A stretch of DNA of 64,000 nt from Gymnopus androsaceus JB14 (GCA_009733575.1 ML769406.1:112085-176084), one strand, 5' to 3'; numbered from the stretch's first letter, positions 1 through 12,094 are shown. Program-made: numbers and translations. Notes: generated from the letters alone by a model not told the origin.

Positions 1-31
1 AGGTGTCCTGGGAGATCCTGAGGCATCCTAG

Positions 32-776
32 GATAAAAGTTTCATCCCAGGATGCCTCAGGATGCCCCAGGACTAGGTGACCTTAGATCCTCCTGGGCCC
101 AAAACAGTTTTTGCTGATGTCAAAAAGTCACTCAAATCTTTAAATCTAATGAACAAAAATAAATCTTGATTTAAGCATTGAATGAGTCCATAGTTGCTTA
201 AACAGACTTGAGCAGTTAAGAAATTAAATCCCTTTCCACCGGACCGCCATCTGATTCAACTTAGTAATCAGAAGTTTTTTTTGGCCTTCAGCTACATAGC
301 TTGGACATTATGGCAAAGCAATCTCTACCAGATACTTCAGAGGAGCCTCCTCAGCCCAAAAAGAGACATGGAAGGCCCCATGGGTCCAAAAATAAGGTCA
401 GATGATAAAAGTTTCATCCCAGGATGCCTCAGGATGCCCCAGGACTAGGTGACCTTAGATCCTCCTGGGCCCAAAACAGTTTTTGCTGATGTCAAAAAGT
501 CACTCAAATCTTTAAATCTAATGAACAAAAATAAAATCTTGATTTAAGCATTGAATGAGTCCATAGTTGCTTAAACAGACTTGAGCAGTTAAGAAATTAA
601 ATCCCTTTCCACCGGACCGCCATCTGATTCAACTTAGTAATCAGAAGTTTTTTTTGGCCTTCAGCTACATAGCTTGGACATTATGGCAAAGCAATCTCTA
701 CCAGATACTTCAGAGGAGCCTCCTCAGCCCAAAAAGAGACATGGAAGGCCCCATGGGTCCAAAAATAAGGTCAGAT
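32..776. repeat. 372-bp tandem direct duplication
   Basis: The stretch 32-403 is repeated head to tail at 404-776, starting with GATAAAAGTTTCATCCC and ending with AATAAGGTCAGAT. The copies are almost identical; the clearest difference is one extra A in an A-rich run (AAAAATAAATC versus AAAAATAAAATC). Each copy starts with the CCTGAGG/CCTGGG-rich block that also occurs near 14.37 kb and, inverted, near 16.76 kb, so the unit belongs to a dispersed transposon family. Only the second copy runs on into the AT-hook-like reading frame at 674-868. It could be a real unequal duplication or an assembly duplication. Confidence 0.9.
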
Positions 777-868
777 TCAATCCATTGACACCTGCACCAA
801 AAACAACAAAAACAAAAGCTCTTGGAAAAAAGAAGGCAAGCACTAGGATGGAAATGACAGAAATGTGA
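674..868 (+). pseudogene. transposon-derived fragment with AT-hook-like motif
   Basis: A 64-residue open frame, lysine and proline rich, contains KKRHGRPHGSKNK, which resembles the minor-groove-binding AT-hook type (GRP core followed by GSKNK). Such basic N-terminal pieces occur in proteins of fungal DNA transposons. The first part of the frame also exists in the upstream tandem copy, where it is cut off by the duplication junction. No further domain follows before the stop. I read it as a remnant of a transposon gene rather than a host gene; an expressed small DNA-binding peptide cannot be excluded. Confidence 0.35.
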
Positions 869-1673
869 AGTAGGCATCAAGTTTAGTGTGCCCTTATGCA
901 GTGCAAGAAAAAATTCAAATAAAGATAAATTAAAATAGAGGTAAAGAGTTAAGCAGAGCACAAAGGGGTTGGTCAACAGATGTGCTGCTCAACTCATTTA
1001 AGCAATATTATTTTGAATTTAAGCACAAGTTAAGTGGCATTTTTCTGTGCCAGTTTGACTGTCCCTATTCACAACAAAATTAAGTCAACCAAAAGACAAA
1101 ACATTGAGTCTAGTTTTTGCATTTCAAGCCCTTTTGACCTGAGAATAATTACTGGTAACATTGTAGATGGTTTTGGTAGAATTTGGTGGGAGAATGGGTT
1201 CATGTGCACTTATGACCAAGTAGTCATGGGCACAAATGCCAAGTGTCTGTGAATATTCATGAATACATTTGCATTTGGCACTCAAATGCTGAATGTTTGT
1301 TGTTGAAACATTCACATTTACATGAATGCACACTTGAATGTGAATATCCATTTCAAGGTAGCAAACATTTGATCTTAGAACTTTGAATATATTCAAATAT
1401 ATTTGAGTGCATTCAAGTTAAAGACTTAATAGCTCAATACCAATACAAATAGGGTAAATAATCATGTTAAAATACTTTATTAATACTATAAACATAATGT
1501 ATATACATCTCTAAATGTTATTGTAAGCTACAAATTTGTGGCAGCATTGAGAATTGAACCCTGCTGGCCAGCTATCACAAGAATACCTGAACTTAATTCA
1601 GAGCCAGTGCCCATAATGAGCCATACAGGTTTGATTACCTAAAAATGTCAATAATATCATATACCCATTCAAA

Positions 1674-2460
1674 CATAGCATTATTGAGCTATATTAAGTA
1701 TTTTAGTGAGAAGCCAGAACATGGACAAGCATTATTGCGACGAGCACGTGACATGGTGCTTGCCTAATTTCATAAATGGCATTTTACCACATTGTGACTA
1801 ACCTACATAGCATTATTAAGCTGTATTAAGTGTTTTAGTGAGAAGCCAAACATATGTTGAAGCAGACATATGATCAACAAATGGTGAGATCCATTACTCA
1901 CCTGGTTATGTAGCAAGTAGACTGGTCTGGAAGACTAGTTGGAGAGCGAAGAGTTCTTGTATAGACAAGTAGTAGTACAACTGAGTGTGCTAAGGAGTAC
2001 GGATACTAGGTACAGTATTTATACTAAGTACGACTACAACTATACAGTATCATAGTAAGGTGGCTTAGGGCATAGGGTACGATCATAATGGTTCAACAGC
2101 ATGTAAGTACGATGTGTGATCGAGTAATTACGACTACGTTCGACTACTAATGTATTGAACAGTTCATATGCTTCATAAGCGTATGTATCATATTTATAGA
2201 ATTAGCGAATGGCATAATTACAGCGTCTTATATGCTTATTGAGCAAATACAAAGACAGTGCTGTAGCCTTATGTAGCGCAGCTACAAAGGTGTTTCAAGG
2301 AGTATTAACTGGACGAAAGACTCATGTTAAGTTGATCGATGACGTCACTATCGTAAGCGTCAGATCCTTTCAACAACATAGACAAGCATTGTTGTGACAA
2401 GCACATGACACAGTACTTGCCTAATTTCATAAATAGCATTTTACCACTTTGTAACTAACC
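1674..2460 (+). repeat. pair of about 132-bp direct repeats, second copy split by an LTR
   Basis: CATAGCATTATTGAGCTATATTAAG at 1674 begins a unit ending at about 1805 (ATTTTACCACATTGTGACTAACC). A second unit starts at 1806, is interrupted after GAGAAGCCAAACATA at 1854, and resumes after 2375 with ACATAGACAAGCATTGTTGTGACAAG, ending near 2460. The uninterrupted first unit is the empty-site version of the second and so proves the insertion. Confidence 0.8.
1855..2375. mobile_element. solo LTR (521 bp) with 5-bp target-site duplication
   Basis: The element begins TGTTGAAG and ends TTTCAACA, the TG...CA termini of an LTR, here as a short inverted repeat. It is flanked on both sides by ACATA (1850-1854 and 2376-2380). 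The neighbouring 132-bp repeat supplies the matching site without the insert. No gag or pol frame, primer-binding site or second LTR is nearby, so this is a solo LTR left by recombination. Its size would fit a Copia- or Gypsy-type LTR; I cannot tell which. Confidence 0.85.
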
Positions 2461-2665
2461 CAGTTTTGATTGACCAGCTTGACTGGCAATACATTCAGAT
2501 ATATTCAAATGTAATATTCTTATACATTCAACATTTGAGGCATTCACATTCGCAAATGTTTGCATGAAAAACATTCAAATGTGCACCCAAATGCAAATAT
2601 CCTGATTTGGAGCATGAATATTTGCACCTCAAATGTCAAATGCATTTGTGCCCATGTCTACTTGG

Positions 2666-3689
2666 AATTGGCAAATTTAAGAAATTCCAAAATAATGGGC
2701 AGGGGCTGGTACTGTATGAGCGGGTAGGTGCCTTGCTCAGTATTAGTTTTTAGTTTTTTTTTAGGCTCCTTTGAAAGAAGCATATGTACAATCACTTATT
2801 ACTTACAGATGTCAACACTGTTGTACTTCATGGTTTCCTGCATTGTTACCTCATGTATAGGGCAGAGGGTTATGGGTCTAGGGCTTGTACAGTAGTATAT
2901 ATAGTTGTTGTAGCTATAGCATAGTCCTTAGCTTCAATCTCATCAATACCTCCTAGTTCTCAATACATTCTTCTCTTTTCCTCATTGTTCTTGTCTTTGC
3001 CTAAGTCAGGAATCATGATGCCTGGTATCTTGTGCTATGAGGAACTAGTCACTGACAAGTGTGGGGTACTGAACTGGGGTGATTCTATCTTTGTAATGTG
3101 TAACATTGGCCTTTGAACTATGATTTTTTTGGCACTTATAGGCTAATTCTGGTGGCCAGCTATGCCAGCCACTATATTTGAACTTAATTTCCACAAATCC
3201 TGATGTTAGATTATGGCTTCAGCCACTGCTTTGGCCTGGGGAAGTGGGGAGTTATGGCTTTGGAGAAGGTGAAGGGCCAAGATCCCTCCAAACCATTCAA
3301 AGGACAAAAGAGTGGTACACAGAGGTGGTGCCGATGTTGTGGAGGAGGCAAGTAAGTGTCCATGCTGAGAGTGATACATTTGCTGCATTGGTGCTTCAAG
3401 ATGCAGTACCCTAGAGCCAGTGAGCACTACTTAGGTCTATAAGCCAGAACTTACTGAAATAATAAACACGCATTGAATGGTTGTATGTACACCACCAAAA
3501 GCCCTTGATTGCTGCAGAAGATTGAGGTTTGATGTAAATTGAAGTTGAGTTAGAGGTTGTAAAATTCACTGGTAAAACATTTTGTAGACCTCCAGTTATA
3601 ATATCGTTATGACATTCTGTAGATATTTTGTAGACTATACATACAACTATTATGAAACATCTGATTAAACATCTATTTTGAGTTAACCA
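2666..3689. other. AT-rich transposon debris, no gene recognised
   Basis: The stretch is AT rich, with short open frames lacking recognisable domains, a TATATATAG tract near 2895, and no repeat structure that I could define. It lies between the inverted-repeat element and the 3' end of the large minus-strand transposase relic, so it may include that transposon's 3' terminal region. Confidence 0.4.
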
Positions 3690-6099
3690 ATCATGTCATC
3701 ATCACTGGTGCTAGCCTGAAAGTGAATTTCAAGGTCAACCTCATCCTCAGCATAGCCTGTGCTATGTGCTTCTGCTTGCATTCTACCAGTGCCATGACCA
3801 CAAGCACAAGCACGACTGCTACTGCCACGAGTACCTGTAGCTTGACCCCAACCACCCAGAGCACCTGTAGCTTGACCATGACCCTGACTGCGGGTATTTG
3901 CAGCTTGAGCAACCTTATTTCTTTGCCAAGTACTCTGTGCTCTGGCCTGGGCCTCTGCTTGCCAAGCTGGTCCTGCAACTTGCAGCTCTGCTGAGATCTG
4001 CTTGTGCATTTTGATACGTTGTTATGGGATATGATTTGGAATAGGTCGAGTAAGATCTCGTGGAAGCATGCATCGCAGGAGATGCCCATTATGGAGAGAA
4101 TGGGTGTTGATAATAAAGCGCTGCAAACCCATATGCTTCACGCTGCACAGGTATATGCTTGTTTGATGCCATTCTTGCTGCATAAATTCTTCATCTGATG
4201 AAATTGTGCAGTGCGCAGTGCAACAGTCATGTTGCGCATTAAATTTGAATAAAATATCCTTTTCAATAATAAACCAAAATTAAAATACATAGCATAAATC
4301 TACACACCTTTGGAATGATGAAAGAGCAATGTTAGGAGTCCAGCATAACAGGCATATCAAAGAAATCATCCTTCTCCTTGAGGACCATGAAATCTTCAAC
4401 GACAACAAAAGCAGCACGGACAATTGCACTTGCTGCAGAGCTCTTGGAACAACCTACAATACTTGAAATTCAACCACATTTGGTGATCTTTTGAATCAAA
4501 ATCAGCATGGCATAGGAGAAACATCTATAAGAGCATACATTTGTGTCCAAGTCCTTGAAAAATACCCATGACCCGGTAATGCATGGTTCATGAGAGTGTG
4601 AAATTACATGTTTGCATTGAAACCATTCATGATCATGATCAGAGCTTTCTGCTGGTGCATCTGTGTGTGTATAGCTCGATGGCAGCTGCAGTGATTCCCA
4701 GATAACTGGGTTGCGCTTCCTCAAAGACATTGGTTTCACTGTACCTGGTTTGATATGCTCATTATCTACCCATCCCAAGTACCGCTGGAGCTCTGTATTG
4801 GTCAAGAGGAAATCACGAATAGCAGAGCCAGCACGAATCCATTTCCCATTATTGTCCTTCCAATATCCACCGCTGACCTGGTGTTTGAAGCGCTCCATAT
4901 CACCCAAAGTAATGGCAATATCATAGCTTGGAGCAAGATAATTTGAGAGAATGCTACATCCACGAAAGATTTTGTTCCAGCACTCATACACTTCTGTTGA
5001 GTATAAAATACTAGGCCCAAAACGCCAAATGTCAGGGACAAGATATAAAAGAACATGGAGTTTGGACTTGGTGATGATTCTAGTAGGATCAATTTGAGCC
5101 CAGATATCCAGATAGTTGTCAAGAGCAATTTGCAGATCCACCTGGAGAGGTTACATAAATTGAAATCCAGAAGAAACAAATGCAACATACAAGATAGGTG
5201 TCCATGTCCCAAATTTCTGGAATCCACAATAATGCTCCTAATGCTCCAGAGGCCTTCCAGAGACAAAAAACATCATCAGAACTGCATTGATCATAAAGTT
5301 GAAATACAGCAAGCTGCTGTATGATTTTAAAATGCGTTCCAATAAGTGAGTTTTTGTACTTGATAAGATACCTTGCTCGAGGTGGGTTCATTGTCAGCCC
5401 ATCAACAGATGAGCTCTGTAGGCATGTTGCAAATAGTTCATCTTCTTTGGCTGTCCACCCTTTTGTTGTGAGATTCCAAATATACTTCTCTCCACCAAGC
5501 AGCCAAGTGTGAAGAGATTCAACAGTGGTATCATTGCTCGGATTGAGTCCACAAGTAGATAAAAGTGGATTGAAATGCTGTCCAGGGCAAAGCATTTTAC
5601 CCAGTGCTGGGTAGCAAAAGTTAGGTATCAGATTAGCATGCATAAAGATAGGTAGACACATACGGTCAGACAAATCAAGTTTCTTGTAGTCATCTGGTGG
5701 CTGTTGAAGTAGCCATCTCCAGACTTCCTCCTGTATAGTCTCAAGTAACTCCTGTCTTATAGCCTTTCAAGCCTCACCAACACAATTATTGTTGTTCAAG
5801 CGAGGATCACAGGTTGTCTTTTCTGTAATCTAAATATTGGTGAGTTTTTGGGCTTTGGAAATAAGTTGTTCAATCCAGAAATGTGCTAGTTTGTCCTTGA
5901 CTCCAGTCTCAGTGACAATTGCATCAACAGCATCTTGTTTCCCAAGGCAAGCCGTATACAGCTGACACTGAATTGCCTTGATAGTGTCTGCTGATGTTCG
6001 AGGAGGACCAGTCTAGAATAACTATGAGTCAAGCTGATGAGTTAGATATGTGCTGGGTATGAAAACCAACCAAACAACAATCACCCCAATCAGATATAA

Positions 6100-7800
6100 T
6101 CCAAAAGGTTTAATTTAATGCGAGGAAGGAGGTTGTCAAAGGTTCCCTCGACTACTAATTGATTCGAAGAGAAAAAGCACTTGACGGTTGACACAGATAG
6201 TGCGCAATGAACAAGGTTTTATATTTGGAGGGAGGTTTTGAAAAGCCAACTAACGTATGACGACGCGCTGAACTAATCGAGGGGAAAGCAAACACCAAAG
6301 CACGGGTCAAGTACGCCGACTCAACAAACGACTTTGCGTATCCGCGGTGAAACACCAAAGCACGGGTCAAGTACGCCGACTCAACAAACGACTTTGCGTA
6401 TCTCGGGAGCCTTTACGTCGCCGCGCAATGATACTCCAACTCTCAGGGATTCCCGCGAGTTACCTAACAAGCTTATACGACCGCCGCGCAAGTCACTCGA
6501 GTAGGCGTTTTTTAACACACTCAGCGAAGAGCAGGCAAGGGGTAGAATCTGTTGGTAAAGCTAGGTAACACTCCGAGAAGCTTCCTCCCTAAAACTAGAC
6601 CAAGCCGACAGTTGGGTCCGAGACCTTTCCTAATCAACAACGGGCTCGTCGAGGTGTGCACGTTAGGCTCCACCTGCGGTCCTAAGACTGATGTGACCTC
6701 TCTTCGAGATGAAAACCAGGAATGCTCGACTTAATAGCCGGGAAGTAGAATGAACAGCCTCAGTATTATTGAGGTTACAAGAAGGCCACCCGTTTCAAAG
6801 GTTGTAGAGGACGATGCAGACGCGTCTGAGCGTGTACGAATCACTACAGGTCCTAAGATAGAACTGCGTTTCAGGTATCAAGTCTAACTTGTTATTCCGA
6901 GATAGAATAGCTACCCTTATATACTGAGCGAGATATATGAAAATAGGAAAATGAGAGAAACTGAGCGAGATAGGATGAAACAGAGTAAGTAAAATAGAAA
7001 AGATAAATAATGTCCATATATGCGTGTATACTATGGTTTTGCCTCGACGTTTTCCTGCCTCGTTCGTTTGTCTTCCTCAATTGGGTCGACTTTGGGATTT
7101 TGGTCCGAATCGACTCGAGTCATTTGCCTTTTTACAAGGCTCGCCAGTTCCTTTAGCAGAACAGCCCTCGGAGGTATTTCTATGTTTTTCCTTGCCAATG
7201 GGAGACTGGTTATTATCTCTAGTTCCGCGTGGTCTCGAGTCTAGATGCCTGGTAGCATATGGATCTCGGTAAAACGCTGAGGCTCGGATAGAAATACTCC
7301 TTGGTCCTTCCGTGTTCTAGAAGTAGCTACAGCAAGTGGGTCATGTGGCCGCATTGGACTGCCTCGGCTATATGCCTGGGCGCTTTCCAGCGAGCGTCAA
7401 CTTTGAGGGCACCTGTTAGGGTACTTCCCCATCTCGGTCCACCTTGCTTTGTTTAATAAACTTGAGTGTCGTTTAGACTCCTCGGTGAGCTGATCGCGGA
7501 AGCGATGCCTCGTTAAGACTTCGATCCCTTGGGTATATCCTTTGATGACCTAGCCTAGTATAACTGGTATGTGGGCTCGTTTATCTGCCTCGGTCAGCAA
7601 CTTGTTATCCAACAAGCTTGCCTCGCTACACCATACCGCGCATAGGACTTTGATCGAGGCGCATTCACAAAGTTAAGTATGGTACCATTGTGCGTACCGT
7701 TACTCTGCAACCTCTTGGGTAGAATAGGTCCTTGGTAGATTTTAACTATCAGCTCGGGCTCACTATAGTTCTCTTATTGACCGTGTTTTGTTACTAACAG
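6100..7800. mobile_element. unclassified 1.7-kb insertion in the transposase relic
   Basis: Composition changes sharply from AT-rich to GC-richer DNA with recurrent GCCTCG words. The insert separates the GGTDEE...YHSLFL exon (right) from the PPRTSADTIKAIQC exon (left), apparently inside an intron. The right end reads GTTACTAACA, so the minus strand starts TGTTAGTAAC like an LTR; a TGTCAAAGG start near 6134 is the best opposite end, but I found no matching target duplication. It has no coding frame with a recognisable domain. A long solo LTR or a fragment of a retroelement are the likeliest readings. Confidence 0.45.
6289..6408 (+). repeat. 60-bp perfect tandem duplication
   Basis: The block AAACACCAAAGCACGGGTCA through CGACTTTGCGTAT occurs twice with a 60-bp offset (6301 and 6361 mark the same base). 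It lies inside the 1.7-kb insertion. The two copies are identical over about 52 bases, then diverge (CCGCGGTG versus CTCGGGAG). Confidence 0.9.
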
Positions 7801-8156
7801 AACCTAGGATTATTGGTTCTGCGCAGTTCTAGCCTTAGCCGAAAAATCGGTGTATCAAAGCAACAGATTGCATGCAAAGACAGTACCAAGAACAATGAAT
7901 GATAAACATTAAATGTCTCTTTTTCTTCATCTGTCCCACCAATAGTATCTCGTTGTGAATTGAAATTGCCCTTGACCCCAATATGCAAACAGTGCTCTGC
8001 TTGCTGAGGGTTATCTGCAGGTAAGAGATGTGGAACTATCTGGAATAAAACTTCTGCATCCAGTTTGCAGTCATAAGTTTCATGCCAGACATTTGCATCA
8101 CTGTGTGTATATGAAAACAATAGATTTCACAGTGACAAAATAAAACTCACAAATCT

Positions 8157-10362
8157 GATTTGAGTGCTGCAAATTGCTCTGATGAAGATGCATGTGGAGA
8201 GGTGGATACAAAGCAGACAAAATACTCTTGTTGAAGCTTTTTATGAGGCAAAGCAAGGTTCTGCATATATACATTGGTATGAGCATTGTACTGCTTGCTG
8301 ATATTTCCGGAAACATCATCACTCCAAGGCATAACTCTGATACGAAAGATTGGTCGACCAACTGCCTTATCATGGAGTGGATGACAGGTCAGACAATTGA
8401 CAAGGATTTCATCTGGATTTTGCAGCATTTCTAAATTAGTTGTGAATTGTAATTCAAATGAACAGTATCAAGTTGTATTGGAGCATACCAAGAAATGAAG
8501 CACAATCCCATTGAAACAAGGGTGAAGAATGCAGATCAAGAATATTTGCATGGAGTGAGGATGTAGCTTCTAAACGTGGTTTTGGATCTGATAGACAGAA
8601 CTGTGCAGTCTAAAGATGAGACAATATTGGCTCAATGAGTATCAACTGAGAGTAGTATAATATGCTTACCTCAGATGAATAAGTTATATCATACATCTCA
8701 AAATGAGGAACACCTGAGACAATAATCCACTTCCTGGGGACCACCAAGCAACCATTAGACAGTTGTGCAAGCTCCCCAGTGAAAAAATGATGCTTTGGAG
8801 TATCACTAAAGTTGGCCCACATGGGTGACAATTCATTTGGTTCTACTTCATGAAGCCACTTATCAGCTTGCATGACTCTGTTACAGGATTTGAGACTTCT
8901 GGATAGAAATGACATTTGTTGATGGACCGGGATTGGCAAAGTCAAGTCCAAACATTTGGCTGGATGATTTACATCGAAATGGTTCTGTAGTGCTGAGATA
9001 TGATGCGTTGGGCATAACACCAGCATGTTGGGTTGTTTTGCCTGAAAGGTCCGAAGTGCAGAAAGTGAAGGCACATTTTCAACACCCAATTCACGAGAGT
9101 GTGAAAATGATTACTTTCATTGAGTCATTGGATTGACAAAGTCGTGGTAATTGTCAATGAGGTCAAAAAAAAAACAATCTGTAGATTCAGATGAGAAATG
9201 TACCCAATGAATCTTGAATTTGAACAAACTGGTTTTGATCTATGTGGTGCCCACTGCCTGATTTGAGTGCTGCAAATTGCTCTGATGAAGATGCATGTGG
9301 GAGAGGTGGATACAAAGCAGACAAAATACTCTTGTTGAAGCTTTTTATGAGGCAAAGCAAGGTTCTGCATATATACATTGGTATGAGCATTGTACTGCTT
9401 GCTGATATTTCCGGAAACATCATCACTCCAAGGCATAACTCTGATACGAAAGATTGGTCGACCAACTGCCTTATCACGGAGTGGATGACAGGTCAGACAA
9501 TTGACAAGGATTTCATCTGGATTTTGCAGCATTTCTAAATTAGTTGTGAATTGTAATTCAAATGAACAGTATCAAGTTGTATTGGAGCATACCAAGAAAT
9601 GAAGCACAATCCCATTGAAACAAGGGTGAAGAATGCAGATCAAGAATATTTGCATGGAGTGAGGATGTAGCTTCTAAACGTGGTTTTGGATCTGATAGAC
9701 AGAACTGTGCAGTCTAAAGATGTGACAATATTGGCTCAATGAGTATCAACTGAGAGTAGTATAATATGCTTACCTCAGATGAATAAGTTATATCATACAT
9801 CTCAAAATGAGGAACACCTGAGACAATAATCCACTTCCTGGGGACCACCAAGCAACCATTAGACAGTTGTGCAAGCTCCCCAGTGAAAAAATGATGCTTT
9901 GGAGTATCACTAAAGTTGGCCCACATGGGTGACAATTCATTTGGTTCTACTTCATGAAGCCACTTATCAGCTTGCCATGACTCTGTTACAGGATTTGAGA
10001 CTTCTGGATAGAAATGCATTTGTTGATGGACCAGGGGATTGGCAAAGTCAAGTCCAAACAGTTTGGCTGGATGATTTACATCGAAATGGTTCTGTAGTGC
10101 TGAGATATGATGCGTTGGGCATACACCAGCATGTTGGGTTTGTTTTGCCTGAAAGGTCCGAAGTGCAGAAAGTGAAGGCACATTTTCAACACCCAATTCA
10201 CGAAGTGTGAAAATGATTACTTTCATTGAGTCATTGGATTGACAAAGTCGTGGTAAATTGTCAATGAGGTCAAGAAAAAACATCTGTAGATTCAGATGAG
10301 AAATGTACCCAATGAATCTTGAATTTGAACAAACTGGTTTTGATCTATGTGGTGCCCACTGC
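8157..10362. repeat. 1,103-bp tandem direct duplication inside the transposase relic
   Basis: Copy one spans about 8157-9259 and copy two about 9260-10362; TGAGTGCTGCAAATTGCTCT at 8161 and 9264 fixes the offset. Both encode (minus strand) the WSDDVSGNISKQ block and the ALQNHFDVNHPAK block, so part of the transposase is present twice. The differences I can see are mostly single-base indels: GCATGTGGAGAGG/GCATGTGGGAGAGG, ACCGGGATTGG/ACCAGGGGATTGG, TTGCATGACTC/TTGCCATGACTC, AAATGACATT/AAATGCATT, GCATAACACC/GCATACACC. Copy one usually carries the frame-breaking version. Confidence 0.9.
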
Positions 10363-11376
10363 GAATCATGCACCCTCTCCTTTGCATCTTCAAATAAATT
10401 CTCATCATCATTCAAAAGCTCATCATCAATACCTGAAGACTTATTAGATATTCAACAAGCTGGTAAAGTCAAAAGTAATCACCAAGTGTTGCAGATATAG
10501 CATTCATTCTGTCCATTCCCTCATCTTCATCCAAGTCAGCATCAATATCTATCTCCAATAGGCTGTCTGCAAAGACACCCAATGATGATTGGCCATCAAT
10601 CTCAAGTGAGTCAAGTTCATCTTCCATTTGGCGTCGAAAGTTTTGTGTTTTACTACTGAGTGGTGATCCAGCTGAGAACAGCATGTGCTGTCCGTTTTCA
10701 TCCATAAAGTCTGAATCATCACTGTCATTGTTATGAAAAAGATTGACATCTGGTGGAGGAAATGCAGGGGGTGGTGAGTCTGAATCCGAGTTCATAATAA
10801 TATCCATGTCAGAAAGCGAAGCAATTGCGCTTGGTGCAGGAGGAGGAGCATTGATTTGATGTAGATCTGCCTCTAGATGTGCCATATCCCGAAGATGCTA
10901 CAAGATCTATATGTACCTTTGTTTTAAGATGACGACATCCAGAATCGCGAGCCATTGTGTATGTTTTTGTGGCAGATGCATCTGTACAGAGTTGGCACAA
11001 AATCACATTGCCAGAAACATCTGCGTCCTCAAAATCTTGTAGAGAAAAATCATTAGCACAAAATACTTTAGTTGAGTATTGCTTTACCTACTGATAAAGT
11101 CTCTCGAGTCTTGGGCATAATGGAGGAACAATCTGGCTGTGAGTGTGCTATCAATTCTGTTGATCAGTGCTCTCTCTGCTAAGTGCAGACTGTAATCAGG
11201 TGACACAAATATATATATGGTTCATTTTTTTAATTGTTGACCTTGTCTCTTGCCTTTCCTTCTTCAATTTCTGCTCCTTTTACAGCGCTTTTCATCGGTT
11301 TGCGGAATACAAAAATAAAATAAAATTGAGCACCTACCTCGGCATCAGTGGCCAGGCGGCTCATAGTACAAAACTG

Positions 11377-12070
11377 ATGTAGCCCCAAATCGGGAAAGTG
11401 GGCGCTAAAACGCTGAAAAATCGTCGTCATTGCGTTGGATAGCAAGCAGCTCAACAACTAACCTCAAAAGCATAGAAACTACATTATGTGACTTGGACCA
11501 CCCCTTAATACTGGTATCACTGGAATTCCAACCATTTTATGGCATTTTTCACTGACAATGCCCCCAAAAAACTCTGAGAGCTTGACATTGCGACTGGCAA
11601 AAATAAGGACTTTTTGGACCAAGGGAAAGAGCTGGGTGACCTTTAGAATGATAGGATATACCAGGGAGAAGCTATTTGCAGTGTGATATTGTGCTGAAGA
11701 GCAAGAAAAGCTCAGGGTGAGGGTGTCAGGTATGCATGCAGTCTTGATGTTCTAGTGGTCCAATCTCATTTTCTATTATCACTAGGATTACTGTATGATC
11801 TTCTATGCTGTCTACATGCCTTCAAAGGACATAACCCACTCAAATCTTCCTTCAGCAAGCATCCACAAGTTTTGGAAATGTAATTGTTGTTGTTACTCTA
11901 TTTTTGAGCTTTCTGGTTGTTCTTTCTGGGATACAGGCACTCTGGACCATTCTAAACCAGACCATGTACTTTAGAATATATAGAATCTACTTCATGCATT
12001 GCTGCTTGCAATTTCTCTCGGCGATGACGATTTTTCAATATTTTAGCGCCCACCTTCCCAATTGGGAGGC
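11377..12070. mobile_element. putative MITE with about 70-bp imperfect inverted ends
   Basis: The segment GGGAAAGTGGGCGCTAAAAC plus GCTGAAAAATCGTCGTC (about 11377-11450) matches the reverse complement of GATGACGATTTTTCAATATTTTAGCGCCCACCTTCCC (about 12000-12068). The roughly 690 bp enclosed has no coding frame that I recognise. It lies between the start of the transposase relic and the outer end of the left arm of the 7-kb inverted repeat. I could not find a target duplication. Confidence 0.55.
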
Positions 12071-12094
12071 CCATCCAGGTTCTTTGGGCCACAG

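Larger units (their letters stand above)
1216..2665. mobile_element. AT-rich element with about 200-bp terminal inverted repeats
   Basis: The left end (from CCAAGTAGTCATGGGCACAAA, about 1216-1420) matches the reverse complement of the right end (about 2480-2665). Both ends are packed with variants of the octamer ATTCAAAT/CATTTGAA, spaced irregularly. The interior holds two copies of a roughly 132-bp unit and a solo LTR. No coding frame of note lies inside. The structure fits a non-autonomous DNA transposon with long, internally repetitive termini. I could not define a target-site duplication. Confidence 0.6.
3690..11118 (-). pseudogene. decayed large transposase-type gene of an Agaricomycete DNA transposon
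   Basis: Reading leftwards from an ATG at 11118 (MPKTRETL), the gene shows in order: a CCHH-type finger segment (LCQLCTDAS...SGCRHLKTK, about 11040-10917), an acidic linker (10885-10472), a PSLSALRTFQ/ALQNHFDVNHPAK block, the conserved WSDDVSGNISKQYNAH...LQQEYFVCFVSTS block, LPADNPQQAEHCLHIG...GGTDEE (8120-7860), then PLLSTCGLNPSNDTTVESLHTWLLGGEKYIWN (5590-5450), and KLHVLLYLVPDIWRFGPSILYSTEVYECWN with LAPSYDIA (5060-4920). A basic tail lies at 4009-3690. This order matches a large, widespread family of Agaricomycete transposon proteins; I cannot place it with certainty in Plavaka, KDZ or another superfamily. Stops, a 1.1-kb internal duplication and a 1.7-kb insertion show that it is inactive as written. 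Confidence 0.75.
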
